NCBI GenBank assembly: GCA_016648135.1 | Contig: JADDOH010023170.1 | Coordinates: 62,001 to 126,000, forward strand | DNA: 64,000 nucleotides | From: Agrypnia vestita | Taxonomy: Eukaryota; Arthropoda; Insecta; Trichoptera; Phryganeidae | Direction of reading: 5' to 3' | Shown: positions 36,781 through 49,118 of the stretch, one piece after another | Layout: every line of letters begins with the position of its first letter | How positions within the stretch are numbered: the stretch's first letter is position 1 | Translations under genes and position numbers: made by a program | The notes under the pieces: generated by a model | The model's database searches: none | Seen by the model: the letters and a program-made list of their open reading frames with translations, nothing else | Told to the model about the DNA's origin: nothing

Positions 36781-37221
36781 CGGCACAAAAATACAAAATT
36801 GAATAATAAAAATAAATCCAAATTATACCACTTGGGTTTGGTATTAGGTATTTACATCAACTAGTAGACTCCCACTTGTGTTAAAATAAATAAAATTAAA
36901 AAATAAATTTCTGTGATTCAGGATGTCCACAATTCACAGTGTTTGCAACTTCATGAGGTTAGTATTTTATTTTCGTAATATTATTTATTAGAAAGAAAAA
37001 ATTATTTTATAATTTATTAAGAATTTTCAAATATAAAAAAAATAATCCTTTATAGCCCCCGTTAAACTGTAACCCAGTTAACGTGACCCCAGATAATCGG
37101 AAGTCTACAATTATATTTATTAAATTTAAAAAAAACATTTGGTTTATAATTGTTTATATTTTATACTCTTTTGACCAAAATATTAAATGATAAGGTAGGT
37201 TGAAAAGTACACTCGGCATTG

Positions 37222-37266
37222 AAAACTCAATTTGGAAAAACTGTCAGTTTTGCCAAATTGGGTTTT
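37222..37266. repeat. 45-bp hairpin
   Basis: Two 22-nt arms (AAAACTCAATTTGG... and its inverse) pair with two mismatches around a single-base loop. The loop is too tight for a normal microRNA precursor. It is an isolated cruciform-forming sequence in otherwise featureless DNA between 37108 and 37996. Confidence 0.4.
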
Positions 37267-37996
37267 TAACAGACAATGTGCAGAATTTCAAACATTCAGA
37301 AAAGAGAAGTCTGTTTTGACAAAAAAAAGTGCTCTCCTCATCACCCAGTGCCAAAACTCTATTTTCTTGTGTTGCTTGCCCTGACAGTCCTTAATAGCCT
37401 GATTAAATTAATACTGTGCTACGCTAGATGGACCGATGATGAAGTATGACATATTTTAAAATTTATCCTACTACAGTTTTACTGATTCTAACAAATTATT
37501 TATAAATATGTGTATTGTAAGTAGTACTCTCAACAAAAAGAAAAACAATAATATCCTTTCAGGCAAATATTTTAAAAAGGCACTTATTAAAAAAATTATA
37601 TAAATATTATTAAATTAAATATCTAAAAAGAAACATAGAATAAATAAAGCATTATATGTCTTTTATTTTTACATAACACTTATTGCAATGCACAATTAAT
37701 TAAAAATAAACTTTTAAAAATGACCCACCAGGATAATATACCATAATGGTGCTCATGTAGGCCAGGCTATTTAAGTGTAGAGCATATCTAAGTATGTACA
37801 AAGGATTTCTAATGAATGATTCTGCAATGATTGTTACGCACATTCTCAAATTCAATTCATCGCATTCGTCACTTGAGATTAGCAACCATTGGACATTCCA
37901 CAATTGGTGATAGAAATAATTATTTTAACTTAATAACAAACACTCCCCCACACCGATCCACAAACTCATTAAATACTTTGTAAACATATCTCTGTA

Positions 37997-38703
37997 TAGT
38001 AGAACCTCGTTAATTCCAAATTCAAGGGACCATCAAAAACAGCATTTGAATTACGCAAAACACCACTAATTTGAAATCTCTGTAAACCTCACAATTTGTT
38101 TATTTCAGCATAAAAAATATTAAATTGCATTATTCACAAACACATCACTTAATAATGTGTGACAGGAACACTGCTATAACAAATAAGAAACTTTTCGATG
38201 TTTTCGAAACTTTGTGGTTGGACATAATTATTAATTTTAATTAAACAACTTCGTATTAACCACTATTATTATTGCTAGAATATATAATGGCCAGTTGTTT
38301 TGCGTCCATCCTGATGAAGATACGGTGGTATCGAAACCGGTAGACGTAGAGTTACTAGGTGGTTAATACAAAATTGTTTAATTAAAATTAATAATAAAAA
38401 AACTATTAAAATTGCGCAAAAATAAAAAATTATCACATATGATTTATGCATTTTATTTCAATTTTTAATGCAACAATAGAACAAAGCAAACAAAAAATAT
38501 ATGTAGGTACATATATTTTTATTGATTTGTTAGTTTTGTTCTCTCTTTTTTTAGCATTTAGCATGATTAAGAAGCTTACAATTATTCCAAATCGCCATTT
38601 CAAATAATTAGAATATATTAAGTCATTTCAGCACAAATTAATAATTGATGTCATAAAATGTTTGAAAAATTACACTGAATTTATAATTAATAGGGTTCTA
38701 CTG
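37997..38703. mobile_element. pogo/Tigger-like element, copy 2
   Basis: Starts TAGTAGAACCTCGTTAATTC and ends AATAGGGTTCTACTG. About 700 bp, non-coding, downstream of FARS2. A smaller palindrome is nested within at 38226-38398. Confidence 0.6.
38226..38398. mobile_element. Palindromic MITE nested in the pogo-like element
   Basis: Inverted arms: TTTTAATTAAACAACTTCGT on the left, and ACAAAATTGTTTAATTAAAA on the right. Between them lies CTGATGAAGATACGGTGGTA. About 173 bp. Confidence 0.6.
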
Positions 38704-39161
38704 CACATATGTATTTTATAATATGAAATACCAACCAAACCATTTGTTTGTTCATATTCAAAAAATAAATTCAGCAAGAAACATATAAATTTCAATAAAG
38801 AAATACAGTACAGATACATACGAGACTGACAAAGTCTATGGTAGGCGGGTGAGATAAAGCAGATCATAGTTCAACTTCAAAGGTGTAAACCTCTCTGTAA
38901 TGAAGCTGAGTTCTAATAATATTATTGCCATTCTTAGTAACATTATTTACACAGAAAGTTTCCAAAGTAAGACCTCTGGTACTTCCACAATAGTATAGTC
39001 ACAATCTTGCAGTTTTAAAAAGTTTTCTTTGGCATAGATTGAATCCAAATGTTATCCTCAATCTCAGAAATAAGTAATACGATTCCAATATGTTCAGAGA
39101 TCCAATTTGACAAATTAACAGTGTGCACTTCCGTCGTACCTCTTTTATCATCACCAGAGTT

Positions 39162-42100
39162 CTATCGCACAGTGACCTTGAGCGCATTAGTGGCCGCCAC
39201 CTCTATCTGTCGATGGACGGCGTTGACCTCCTCCTGCGTGAGGGTGCGCTCCATGTGGCGGTACACGATGCGGTAGCAAAGGCTGTTTTTGCCGTTTTTT
39301 GGATGAACAAACGTGTCCACCAGCTCCACCTGCACAGGAAAACATATTCATAGGTAAGATAATATCGCTGCACTTATAATTACACTGCACTTACAGATTG
39401 ACATACATTTGGTACAAATTATAATTTGAGTGTAAATATTATTCTGTTTTTGCTACAACTTCAATTACTTATTCAAATAAAAACGAGCGAGCCTTACAGT
39501 AGTCGCATATGATGTACAACATTTGACATCTCTCAATTGAGCAGCAAATTTAAAAAGTTTAATACCTATATTTACTAATTAGTAAATACAAGTAAAGAAA
39601 ATGTATGTGCATTTATTTATTATTGAATTTTGCCGCACTACATTGGCACTGTATATCTACATTTCATTTTGTGTAGAAACGTGTTTGGCCAATTATATGT
39701 TTTTATTTATTTTCATAGATGGCGGTAGTGTGCCGCCATACATATTATATGAAAACTTTGAATAAATATTTAAAAATAATCACATAAATTTCATAAAATT
39801 TGAGAATGTAAATCATTAATTATTTACATTAATGTAATTAAAATAAATTAAGAGCCTGTTGTTTGATTAGAAGTTAGAGTAAAAGTTAAGCAAAAAGCAT
39901 AGATTTTTACGAAAACAGGTGTTTTGATTGGTGGAGAATCATGAAGAGCGCGCGCTCATTGGTTAAATGAAATTGCCTGCGTCTTATTTCCTGTTACGCA
40001 TTTCCATTCTTTTTCATGAAATCACTGCCACAGATTGCAGGAAAGCGAGAGGAAAGATGTTACACATCAAAAATAAAACACGATTTCTCAAATCATAGAT
40101 ATGAATTAACGTAAATTCCTTGGCCACAATTTAGACCTAATACGTCCGCCTTGTTTAAAAAAAGGAATGGCCACCAGTATCACTTTGTTCCTCATCAGAA
40201 AATATTAAGGGATTATAACTATTAACATATATGACATTAAAGGGATTTGGTAATTATGGAAACCTAAGTAGCCAACTTGGAAAGTTAGTTGTTCTCTTGG
40301 CATTTAACGCCACAAACAGTTCTTATTGACAATTGTAAAAAAATAATCATGATGTTCGTGAATACTTGATATTTGAAAGATTTTCAATTATTTCAGTATG
40401 CTTGAGTTCTGGAGTAGTTAAATCTATACTGTTGAGAATTTGTAACATTTTATATCAAAATTCTAATAACGGGTTGTGGGGGTTTATTGGAAGAAGTTAG
40501 TGTTAATTGTGAGAGTGAAGAAAACTGGGCCCAGTAAACGATTATTGTATACGTAGTTCACCTGAGGTAGTCTCAGGATATTGGACACATCCAAGATTCT
40601 GATACAAGTTTCTTTTTTAGATTATGCCTCAGTTTAAAAGCTTGCTGGTTTACATTTTTTTTTACTATAGCTGTTTGAGGATTTTGGATTTGCTTTATAT
40701 TCGAGTTGCAGGAGTGACCCCATGGTCGGATGCCATATCTCAATACAGACGCGACCGAAGAAAAATAGTTTATTCATAATAAAGCCTTTGGAATTTCATA
40801 GTGAATTTTGTAAAATCTATCTATTGACCTGAGATTACCACAAATATTTTTTTTATTGACTTGCAAGTTCATTTAAAATGTTCATCAATAATTAAAGCAA
40901 GGTATTTTATGCCACTTCACAAATTCAATCCAAGTACAATCGCAATGACTCACAATATTATTCTGAATGAAATCAAGTTCTGTGCAATTGTATTTGGTTG
41001 TGTGTGTGAAAAGTATAATCTCCACATAGAATGACGATTGCTTCTGAATATTCAAATGGCTAAATCCAAGATCATGGTCCCATTGCATATACAACGAAAA
41101 TGAGTATTTCACTATATTATTGAACGTGCTAATAACAAAATGAAAGATAATTTACGTTTAAATATGTAGTAAGTATTAAATAAGATCATCATCATCATCA
41201 TCATTCTTGGCACTATAACCCTTGGTGGGTCTTGGCCTCCTCAATAATTTTTCTCCACTCATCTCGGTCTAGTGCCAGCTCTCTCCAGTTTCGAAGCTCT
41301 AAGGCAGAGACATCTTTGAGGACGTTGTCACTCCATCTTAATTTTGGCTTAAATAAGATATTATACTTTAAAGTTTCGAAAAATGCACCGCATATTTTGA
41401 CATTTCATAGGCAATATATGAGGTTAGGTTAGGTTAGGTTATTAGGTTTGGTTTGTTTAATTTAGATTACGAATACTTTAGTTAGATTAAATTAACAGGA
41501 CATTAAATTATATAGTGAAATACTTATTTTCGTTGTATGAACGGGACCATATTCTTGGATTATTCCCATATCCGATCAAGGATTTGCTCAAAATTCTGAT
41601 GTGTGATAGGATATTTTCATAACTTTAATTTTTTTTTTTTAAATTTGCTTTTCATGTTGATGAAAATAAATAAAGTATTGTTGCATTAAAAAAATCGGTT
41701 ATTAAAATTTCCTTCCTTCCTTTCTCCGGTACATTGAAAAATTAATAAATGAGACTTATAGATAAAGTCAATATATTCACGGAAATATACAAGGTGCCTA
41801 AGCGTAATTGGATAGTGCGCCTACCCCGGATAGGAGGAGACCCGTGGTTCGAATCCCGGTAGCCAAATATTTTTTCTTGGATTTGATTTTTCTTATGTCT
41901 TTCTAATTGATTAATAAATTTAGTTTCATGCATACGCATGTTTACGGACCACAAAAAATCAAGAAACTTGAATTCTACATTCAGAATTTTCAAAATTTCA
42001 ATACGTTTAGATTTTACACTCGGTGTAATTGTGATCTTTGTATATACTATAAGCCGAAATTGGTATATGTACGTTTTACAATGACTGTATTGTAATTGGT

Positions 42101-45100
42101 ATCAACAATTAAGTATTTTGTAGATACATAATTACTACCTTATGAAAATAAATATTACTGACGAATTCAAAAAAATATTATAATTGTGTTCTATAACGCC
42201 ACTCTGGGACAGGCGTAGCCTAGTAGAGTGGCATAATCCACAAATTTAACAACAACAAAAAAATGTGTAATTTATCATATATTTTATTGTTAAATTAGTA
42301 TTAAGTACCTCTATTTGTAAACAAGGATTTTTCGAAATAAATAAAAAAAAAAATTAAGTATATGACTGAGATTGGGTAACGGTGAAAGATGGTCAATGGG
42401 AAATAAAACATGCATTTGGTAATAATTTCTCACATAAACAGGCAGATATGTGGCCCACAGACAGATATGTGACAGCAAATTTATTAAGAGCTTGTAAATT
42501 TTAAAATAATTATGAAAAGGTCATTTTTACAAAATATAATAATTTAGTAAGCATATTGCGCTTTATTACGATGAATAAGTTTTATTTGAGACTTGGTTTG
42601 GAACGAAATTTGAAACAGACATTTTCGGCTCACCGAGCCTTCACCATCTTCTATCCCATTTATGTTTGCACCAATGAATGTACCGAGAACATCCCTTGCC
42701 CTCTCACTTCGAACCATTTCTCTGTCTCATGGTTTAATTGCATTTCTAGAAATTATGTACCCTGTGACTGGAACCAATACTGTGATAAATAACCCTGGTA
42801 ATGAAAATGATAGCGAGTGTCAAGCCCCCGTAATTAAAAAAGGAGCACAAAATGTGACTAATGTCATTGTGACATTAATGTGAAAACCTAACTGTAAGGA
42901 AAAATTAAGTATAGTAGGACCTTGAACCCCTACAGAATTGATTCGAAATTCAACATACAAAAAAAAAATCCCGATGTGATTGCGAAATTCGCTTAAAATC
43001 CTAAATTTATATAAATTTAGGATCCTAAATTTATATAAATTTTTCTAATTTTTTTATTTTATTATTTTTTAATTTTAAAAAAATTATATAAAGAAAATAA
43101 AAACCCTTATGAAAAAAGCCATCAAGTTTTTGAAAAATGTTTGTAATTTTGCACATTTAAATGTTTTAAATCGTAAAACTTCTGAAAAAAGCCATAAAGT
43201 TTTTGAAAAATATTTGTATTTTTGCATATTTAAAGAAATAGTTTCGAAAATGCAATATTTATTATGCTAATACAAAGATCGTGACATTTCTATTACTAAA
43301 GTACCCGATATTAACATATCTGTTAAATATATTGACATATCTGAAATATTTTTTCAACTTTGTCAAATTTCAAAAAAATTTCAAATTATGTGAACCAAAA
43401 TGTATTAATTTATGGCGCAAGGTGCCAAAAATTATTTTGAATTACAAATTACCATGTTTTTCGAATTATAGGGGTTAAAGCGCCCTTGAGGTAAGTATTC
43501 GCGAAAACGGTGCTATATAAGTTATCCAAATATTATTATTATTTTATTATTAAACTACTACGAAATTAACATTTTGGGAGTTTTTTATCTAAAAATTTTG
43601 AATTATGAGGAATTTTGAATTATTAGAATTTTACTATCTTATACATTTGAAAAGCAACCAACGTGTAGGTGCTCCATATATGAATATCACACAAGATTGC
43701 TTATTACACATACTTACAGTACTAGGAATACTATATTACCTGTTCCACAATATCTCCTGCCGATTCCCGGACCAGGTCGTAGAAATCATTACTAGAGAAG
43801 TCCTCCGCGGTCTGCCCCTCGGGTAGCCAGAACGACAGATCGTTGTAGCACTGCGGGTAGGTGGACACAGGCCGGTACTTGATGATGCGGCCCGGTTCAC
43901 GTCCCGAGAACTGACTCAAGAAGCCCGAGTCGTGGCTCCAAAAAAGCCGGATGTCCGGGATGTCAAACAGTGCCATGGCTAGCCTCTCTAAGCCCAGTCC
44001 GAAGGCGAAAGCGATAGTGTTGGTGGAGCCCGTCTGCTGCAGGATTTCGTGACGCACAATGCCGCATCCGAGAACCTCCATCCAGCGCTCATTGAAGTAC
44101 ACCTCTAGCTCCCAGGAGGGCAGCGTGAAGGGGAAGTGCGCATCTATCCAGCGATAGTCGATATTTTCACCAAACAGGTGTTTCACCATACCCACCAGGG
44201 CATGTTTCAATTGGTACTCCATCACTTTGACTGCCTCCAGGGTGTGGCACGGCTGCTTGCCCGCCTCTGTACCTCCCGGTCTACGCTCAAAGATGGCCAG
44301 GTCAGGTTTGTCGGGAAATAGCTGGTCACGAGTTTGCGAGCGCACAGCATCTATCTGAAAATCAAAAACATCATCATTAGCGAAGCCATTTAGTAGTTTA
44401 TGGAGATAAGAAATAAAAATGTCATTTATTCCAAATCTGTGCCTTATCCCACCCCTCTATATTGTTTTCTATTTAGTTCATTTTTAAATAATGTTTCTGA
44501 TACACTGCTCCATGTTACGGAGAGAGCCTGCCACTGCAAATATTCTAAAAAGCTTCCTCAATACTAGATCACGTCTCATCTTCCGCAATCTTCTTCATTG
44601 GCCTACAATCCGACAACGCCATGTTTATCTCTACTTTATAATGTTCTTTTCAACACTCACTCACCTCAATACCTGACATCTAAATTCAACTTTCTTATCT
44701 AATCATGGCCTTCCACTCCATACAGCTGACAGTACTTCACCATCCATTCACATTCATAATACTGGATTCTTCAGCCCCTCATTCCGAGCGCAGTCGGCTG
44801 GGCTGTGGAATCAACTGTGCACAATATCACTTCACCATCTTCAAAAGCAGACTAAAGTAATTTTACCTTTCCCGAACCTACTTGTCTCGTTGTCGAGAAA
44901 CAAGTTTTGTCACTATAATACTGTATACTAGAAATATGTTTCAATTGTTATATGGTGTGGTTGGTTGGAAGAAATTGCCAAGTGACAATATATTATACTT
45001 AAATATTGTAAAATTTGATTATTCGCAGATGATGCGCTAGTATACATATCAGGAGACAATTATATAGAAATCATTAACAAACTAAACCATGACCTTAATC

Positions 45101-47990
45101 AAATATCAATATGGCTGAAAATAAATAAATTGAAATTAAATATCAACAAAACAAAAGTAATGAACATTGGAAATAAGAGAATACCAGGTGCACCAACAAT
45201 AATTATCGATGGGGAAGCAATCAAAGAAACAACTGATATAAAATACTTGGGAATAATTGAGCCCTTGCCCGGAATAACGTTGTATCCAACACAAATGTCA
45301 ATTTTGAGTTATTGATGGAGTTATGTTAAGTATGTTATTATGCATCGATTAAGGTAAATAATATGTCAAGAAAAAAATATTTAGGCTTCTGGCTGCATTT
45401 TAAAGTTATTGGTTTGTGGAATAACGTTGTATAGTGTTTCTCAAAATGGCGTCGCCGAGCGTCAATGTCGTGGAGCGTGGTTTAATTCACATGAATAAAG
45501 GGAGAAAACGAACATCTAATGTTTTAAATTGGGAAGATATCAAAGCCAATAAGTTAAAGGATTCAGGAAAGGAGTTTTTATCCAGAAAAAATATTATCAA
45601 ACCTGCAATTGACCCACCAGAACATGTTTGTGGCATAACGTTGTATACGATTTGGCAGTTCTGATTGATATTGTGATTTCATATGTGACAATATTATTTT
45701 GTCAAACGTTAACCGATTTTACTCAATTGATTTATCCATATTGATATTTGAAATGCTTTTTGATAATAATGCTGGCTTTACAGTGCTCTTTATATCGTAA
45801 CTTAATATAACAGCGATACAAAAAGTTTATTTAATTCCTCATTCTTTTTCGCAGGGTCGAGTTTGTGCCAAAAACGTTTAAATCCGGGATGTTTTCTCCA
45901 TTTTAATATCAAGATAAATATTTAATCAGTATTCAGGTTACTGAATTACAATGAAAAAAGTAATCATCTCGTCTTGTGTATTAAGAAATTGAATGTCCGA
46001 CGCCGTATTCAGCAAACAGATGGAGATATGTAATAGTATGTACGAGAGACTTATCGTTCCGTAAAAGCTCTTTACCTACTAATGATCTCATCACAATCAG
46101 AGCTCAAACCTTCCACAAAGAATTAGAATCATGGACCTCCTATAGCTTTCTACCAACTATTTGTGGAAGGAGGGCAAGATTGGCTACCGTTTGGAAAAAA
46201 ATCATGCAGTTAGGGAGCCTGGAACTAACTTCAATGTATTCCAATCTACTGCCAATAAGACTGTTAAGCTCAAGGACCTCGATGACATTTGTGAATTCAT
46301 GTTAGATGAGCACATGCTGCTTTTAAAAGGCATTATCAAGTTAAGCAGAATAAAAAAATCCATTTTGCGGAATAACGTTGTTTGTGAAAATTTCATATAC
46401 AACGTTTTTCCACTGATTCAGCATGTTTTTTTACAACAGATTCAAATTTAATTGACTTTTCCCCCTATTTTATATTGAGATTAGTTAAGAATTATATATT
46501 TGTTATATTTAAAATATAAAATGTAATAAATTGTAACTGGTTTCGTTTTTTCAATTTTTCTCGAAATGAGAGAATTGTTGGATACAACGTTATTCCGGGC
46601 AAGGGCTCAATTATAGATAATAAATTAAACTTTTTATTGAAGACTAATTATGTAACAAAAAAATAGCAAAATGAATTTCACTCTTGGGAGAATCAGAAGA
46701 CATATATTAAAACAGAATCGTGCAAAAATATATATAACGCAATAATAGTCCCCCACATCAACTACTGGAGCAATATACTGTTTCTGGCTAATGAAAAAGA
46801 ATTGAAAAATTTGACAATACTCCAAAATAAAGCATTATTTGTAAACTTTCTAAGGCCCGGTTGTTTCAAGTTCGATCAAAGTAAGCGGTCGATTAAAGCA
46901 TAGATTTTTACGAAAACAGATCGTCTGATTGGTGGAGAACATAAAAATCTATGCTTTAAAAGAACGCTTACTTTAATCCAACTTGAAACAACCAGCCCTA
47001 ACAGTGATGTTAGAAAAGTTACAAATAATGACATTTAGATAGATAATTAAATTTAATTAATGTACTACTATTTATATACAAAATTATTAATGGACACAAC
47101 AATATTGAATTATTAAGAAAAATACCAAAAAAAACCAACATGACCATTGTACAAGAAGAAAAAATAAAATAAGATTACCATTCCGAAAGAAAAAAAGATC
47201 GCAAACTTCGATGATGTACAGTGGGATGGAGTTATATATGAAACTACCAGGGGATACTAGGGATGAAAACAATAAAATGAATTCAAAGAAAAAAAAAATT
47301 AAAAATAATGATTAAAAATTTTATTATTATGTTGTATATATTAGGAAATATAAAAATTATTGTATTACCTACTTTAAGAATAAAAAAATAAAATAAACCT
47401 GTTATTGTATAAATATGTGTACAAAAGCTGAATAAATAAATAAAATTAAAATTGTGTCAGTGAGCTCTAACCTGATGGAATACGGGAAAGTGCGTGGAGT
47501 CTATCTCATCCCGGCGGTAGACTTCCCCCACGATGAGGAAGTTGTCCAGCCCAGAGCGGATGAGGTCAGCCTGGTGGGCGGTGGTGTGTGCTCTCAGCAA
47601 GGTGTGCCTGTTGATGTAGTAGCAGTCGCTCTTCGCGCGGCTCGGATGCCCCTCTGGTATCAGCAGATCGTCGAAGTTCTGCTTGACGGTCACCACGGGG
47701 CTCAGGCGGTCGTGCACGCTGAACACCGGGCTGCCCTTCACGTTGACGTACGCCCCGTAAAAGTGCTGCACTATCTTTTCCCGCACCAGCGACAGAGGGT
47801 GGCCCTTCTGCAGGTGCAGATTGCGGTTGATGTAGGACAGGATTTTCGGGGAAACATTCGTAATATCATCCGTCTGGTACTCGTGGGAATTAATTACGAT
47901 CGAGTCCTTCTTCTTAGGCACCGTGGAATATGAGCGTCTCACTAGTTCCAACAAGATTCTCTTGGATCTTATGATACTTTTAAAACCCAT
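39162..47990 (-). CDS. FARS2: Phenylalanyl-tRNA synthetase, mitochondrial
   Basis: Monomeric class II enzyme that charges mitochondrial tRNA-Phe. Three coding exons, all phase 0: 47472-47990, 43740-44354 and 39162-39329 (stop TAG at 39164-39162), giving 433 aa against 451 in human. The N-terminus MGFKSIIRSKRILLELVRRS is basic and amphipathic, as in a mitochondrial presequence. Class II motif 2 is GEVYRRDEIDSTHFPVFHQ, split by the first intron right after its Gln; motif 3 is FGLGLERLAMALFDIPDIR. The C-terminal ferredoxin-fold anticodon-binding domain begins near KYRPVSTYPQCYNDLSFW and ends with YRHMERTLTQEEVN in the last exon. A short 5'UTR intron is likely at 47998-48088: GTAAGTAC donor at 48088, TTATTAG acceptor, seven untranslated bases before ATG. 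Introns contain LINE, pogo and nested DNA elements, none in the exons. It is divergent to endonuclease G. Confidence 0.95.
40590..41000 (-). mobile_element. Degenerate LINE fragment in FARS2 intron 2
   Basis: The minus strand near 40690-40760 reads SVLRYGIRPWGHSCNSN, the post-RT motif seen in other LINE pieces of this window; weak RT-like frames flank it. Many stops. Confidence 0.45.
41422..41446. repeat. Interstitial TTAGG telomere-type repeat
   Basis: Four tandem GGTTA units and one more TTAGG. TTAGG is the ancestral insect telomere unit. An (ATC)n microsatellite lies nearby at 41188-41206. Confidence 0.6.
41793..41865 (+). pseudogene. tRNA-like sequence (degenerate, Arg-CCG-like)
   Basis: 73 nt with D-loop-like AATTGGATA, a four-pair anticodon stem CCTA/TAGG around a seven-base loop with CCG, and B-box GGTTCGAATCC. 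The acceptor and T stems pair only partly, and position 33 is C instead of T. So it is a tRNA relic or a SINE head, not a working gene. Confidence 0.4.
42910..43636. mobile_element. pogo/Tigger-like element, copy 3
   Basis: Starts TAGTAGGACCTTGAACCC and ends AGAATTTTACTA; the interior shares AAATTCGC, GTTTTTGAAAAAT and ATGCTAATACAAAGATCGTG with the other copies. A LINE tail is nested at 43466-43550. It lies just downstream of FARS2 exon 2. Confidence 0.6.
43466..43550 (+). mobile_element. 3' tail of the CR1-like LINE
   Basis: AAAGCGCCCTTGAGGTAAGT followed by ATTCGCGAAAACGGTGCTAT and an ATT-repeat end. It matches the 3' end of the LINE at 32690-34175 on the opposite strand, so it is the same family. 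Confidence 0.7.
44480..44860 (+). mobile_element. LINE ORF2 C-terminus relic in FARS2 intron 1
   Basis: Broken frames give TRSRLIFRNLLHWPTIRQR and then an ALW-type end (GLWNQLCTISLHHLQ, frameshifted), which fit the last part of LINE ORF2. No intact frame. Confidence 0.45.
45259..46608 (+). mobile_element. 1350-bp DNA transposon with identical 29-bp TIRs
   Basis: The 29-bp inverted ends are identical (45259-45287 and 46580-46608, starting GAGCCCTTGCCCGGAATAAC), and AATT target copies flank them at 45255-45258 and 46609-46612. An ORF from 45446 encodes MASPSVNVVERGLIHMNKGR, then NWEDIKANKLKDSGKEFLSR and stops at 45664; a second frame lies at 46161-46451. The basic NW...SGKEF block resembles N-termini of unclassified insect transposases. 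The superfamily is uncertain; a 4-bp target would fit Sola-like elements. Perfect ends suggest a recent insertion. Confidence 0.85.
46854..46998. mobile_element. Harbinger-type MITE, copy 1
   Basis: 145 bp, TAA on both sides. Ends are GGCCCGGTTGTTTCAAG and CTTGAAACAACCAGCCC. The core ATTGGTGGAGAAC and the repeated ATCTATGCTTT lie in inverted arms. 3-bp TWA targets are typical of PIF/Harbinger. Confidence 0.8.
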
Positions 47991-48789
47991 TTTGAATCTA
48001 ATAAAAACAAAAAAGTTGGGTTAGGAAAAACAGAATTGGAGAATTTAATTCGTTCATTTTCGTAATATATTTTCGATAAGGTACTTACGGCTTTACAGGT
48101 GTTTTGCCGGTTTACGTAAATATAATTAATTATGAAGTAATCCTGTATTTATTTAAAAAAAAAAACAAATCTGGCATTCCTCCAGCCAGGAACAGCTGAT
48201 CATAGAAAAATGCAGCATATAGCCATAGAAAAGAGAAATATAGATGCAGCTGATATTATATTCTTTTATCTATGTGCACAATCGCTCAATACAAAAATTA
48301 TGTACCTTCCCGCAAGTATTGTCGTCCGGTCCACGTCCGGTCGCCGCAACTGCCGTAGGCAAGTTAGTGTTGACAAAATTATGCATATTTTTAAACATAC
48401 CTACTAGAGCAAATACCTACAAATAAAGATTTGTTTTCAAAAAAATCAAGGGAGAAACTTATATAAAATATGGCGCACCGAGAGTTAGGAGTTTCCAAAA
48501 AAATGATTTCTAAATAAACAAACTACATATTAATTTAAGAATATTATAATTTATTAGAGCTATTTTTTTACTTAATAATAAGACGATACTGTAGATGAAG
48601 TGACTGCGCCTATTTACTAGCTAATTTCTCTTTGCAGTGAAATATGTGTTTTTCTTTAGATTTTTGATGTATAACATCTTTATGCTCGGTTTATGGAACT
48701 ATTTCATGAAAGCGATAACGGGAAAACATAACAGGAAGTAGGAATAAAAAATATTCCAATTTCGCAAGTATGTAAATACTTCACTCGCG

Positions 48790-48955
48790 TTGACCATGTT
48801 ACCATTGCTAGCTACATTGGCTTCGCCTGCCAAAGCAGATTTTCAATCTCTCTCATGGTGTACAAGTCTTCAAAGAAAAGCACCACGATATTTGATCGAC
48901 CTCTGTATCCCAGACAATATCATTGGAAGACGGCTCACACTGCGGTCAGCTAAAT
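48790..48955 (+). mobile_element. LINE C-terminal fragment upstream of FARS2
   Basis: Reads LSWCTSLQRKAPRYLIDLCI and IGRRLTLRSA, the conserved end of CR1/L2-type ORF2 (APRYL-DLC, RR-LRSA). It is interrupted by the foldback element that follows. Confidence 0.6.
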
Positions 48956-48964
48956 CGGAGGTAC

Positions 48965-49118
48965 TATTCGGACCTTTCGGGCCGACGTTTCGGATCCCAT
49001 TGCAGGGTCCATCGTCAGGGCTGATGTGTTGATGATGGACCCTGCAATGATATCCGAAACTTCGGCCCGAAAGATCGGAATAACACGGCATAATACCCCA
49101 GAAAACACTAACCTGAAG
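48965..49118. mobile_element. Foldback MITE family F, copy at FARS2-EndoG interval
   Basis: Carries CGACGTTTCGGATCCCATTG and the inverted CAATGATATCCGAAACTTCG; the right side continues AACACGGCATAATACCCCAG as at 36519-36694. Confidence 0.7.

Larger units (their letters stand above)
35967..37107. mobile_element. Tigger-like DNA element carrying nested insertions
   Basis: The left end is TAGACTCGATTATCCAGGGG; the right end is CCCCAGATAATCGGAAGTCTA, which pairs with it. It has no coding capacity of its own. Inside lies a second inverted-repeat element (36131-36780), which in turn contains the foldback family F unit (36418-36694). Confidence 0.6.
45010..47050 (+). mobile_element. LINE RT fragment interrupted by two DNA elements
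   Basis: Before the first insertion: FADDALVYISGDNYIEIINK and INKLKLNINKTKVMNIGN, then YLGI. After it: the frame resumes with IDNKLNF, later IIVPHINYWSNILFL. Removing the 1350-bp element with one AATT copy restores the expected YLGIxID block in frame. A second element sits at 46854-46998. Situated in FARS2 intron 1. Confidence 0.8.

Noticed and set aside
41793..41865. Functional tRNA-Arg gene
   Set aside because: Acceptor and T stems pair poorly and base 33 is C, so it was kept only as a tRNA-like relic.
47454..47933. A 159-codon plus-strand open frame
   Set aside because: It is the antisense shadow of FARS2 exon 1, whose protein is conserved in the other strand.
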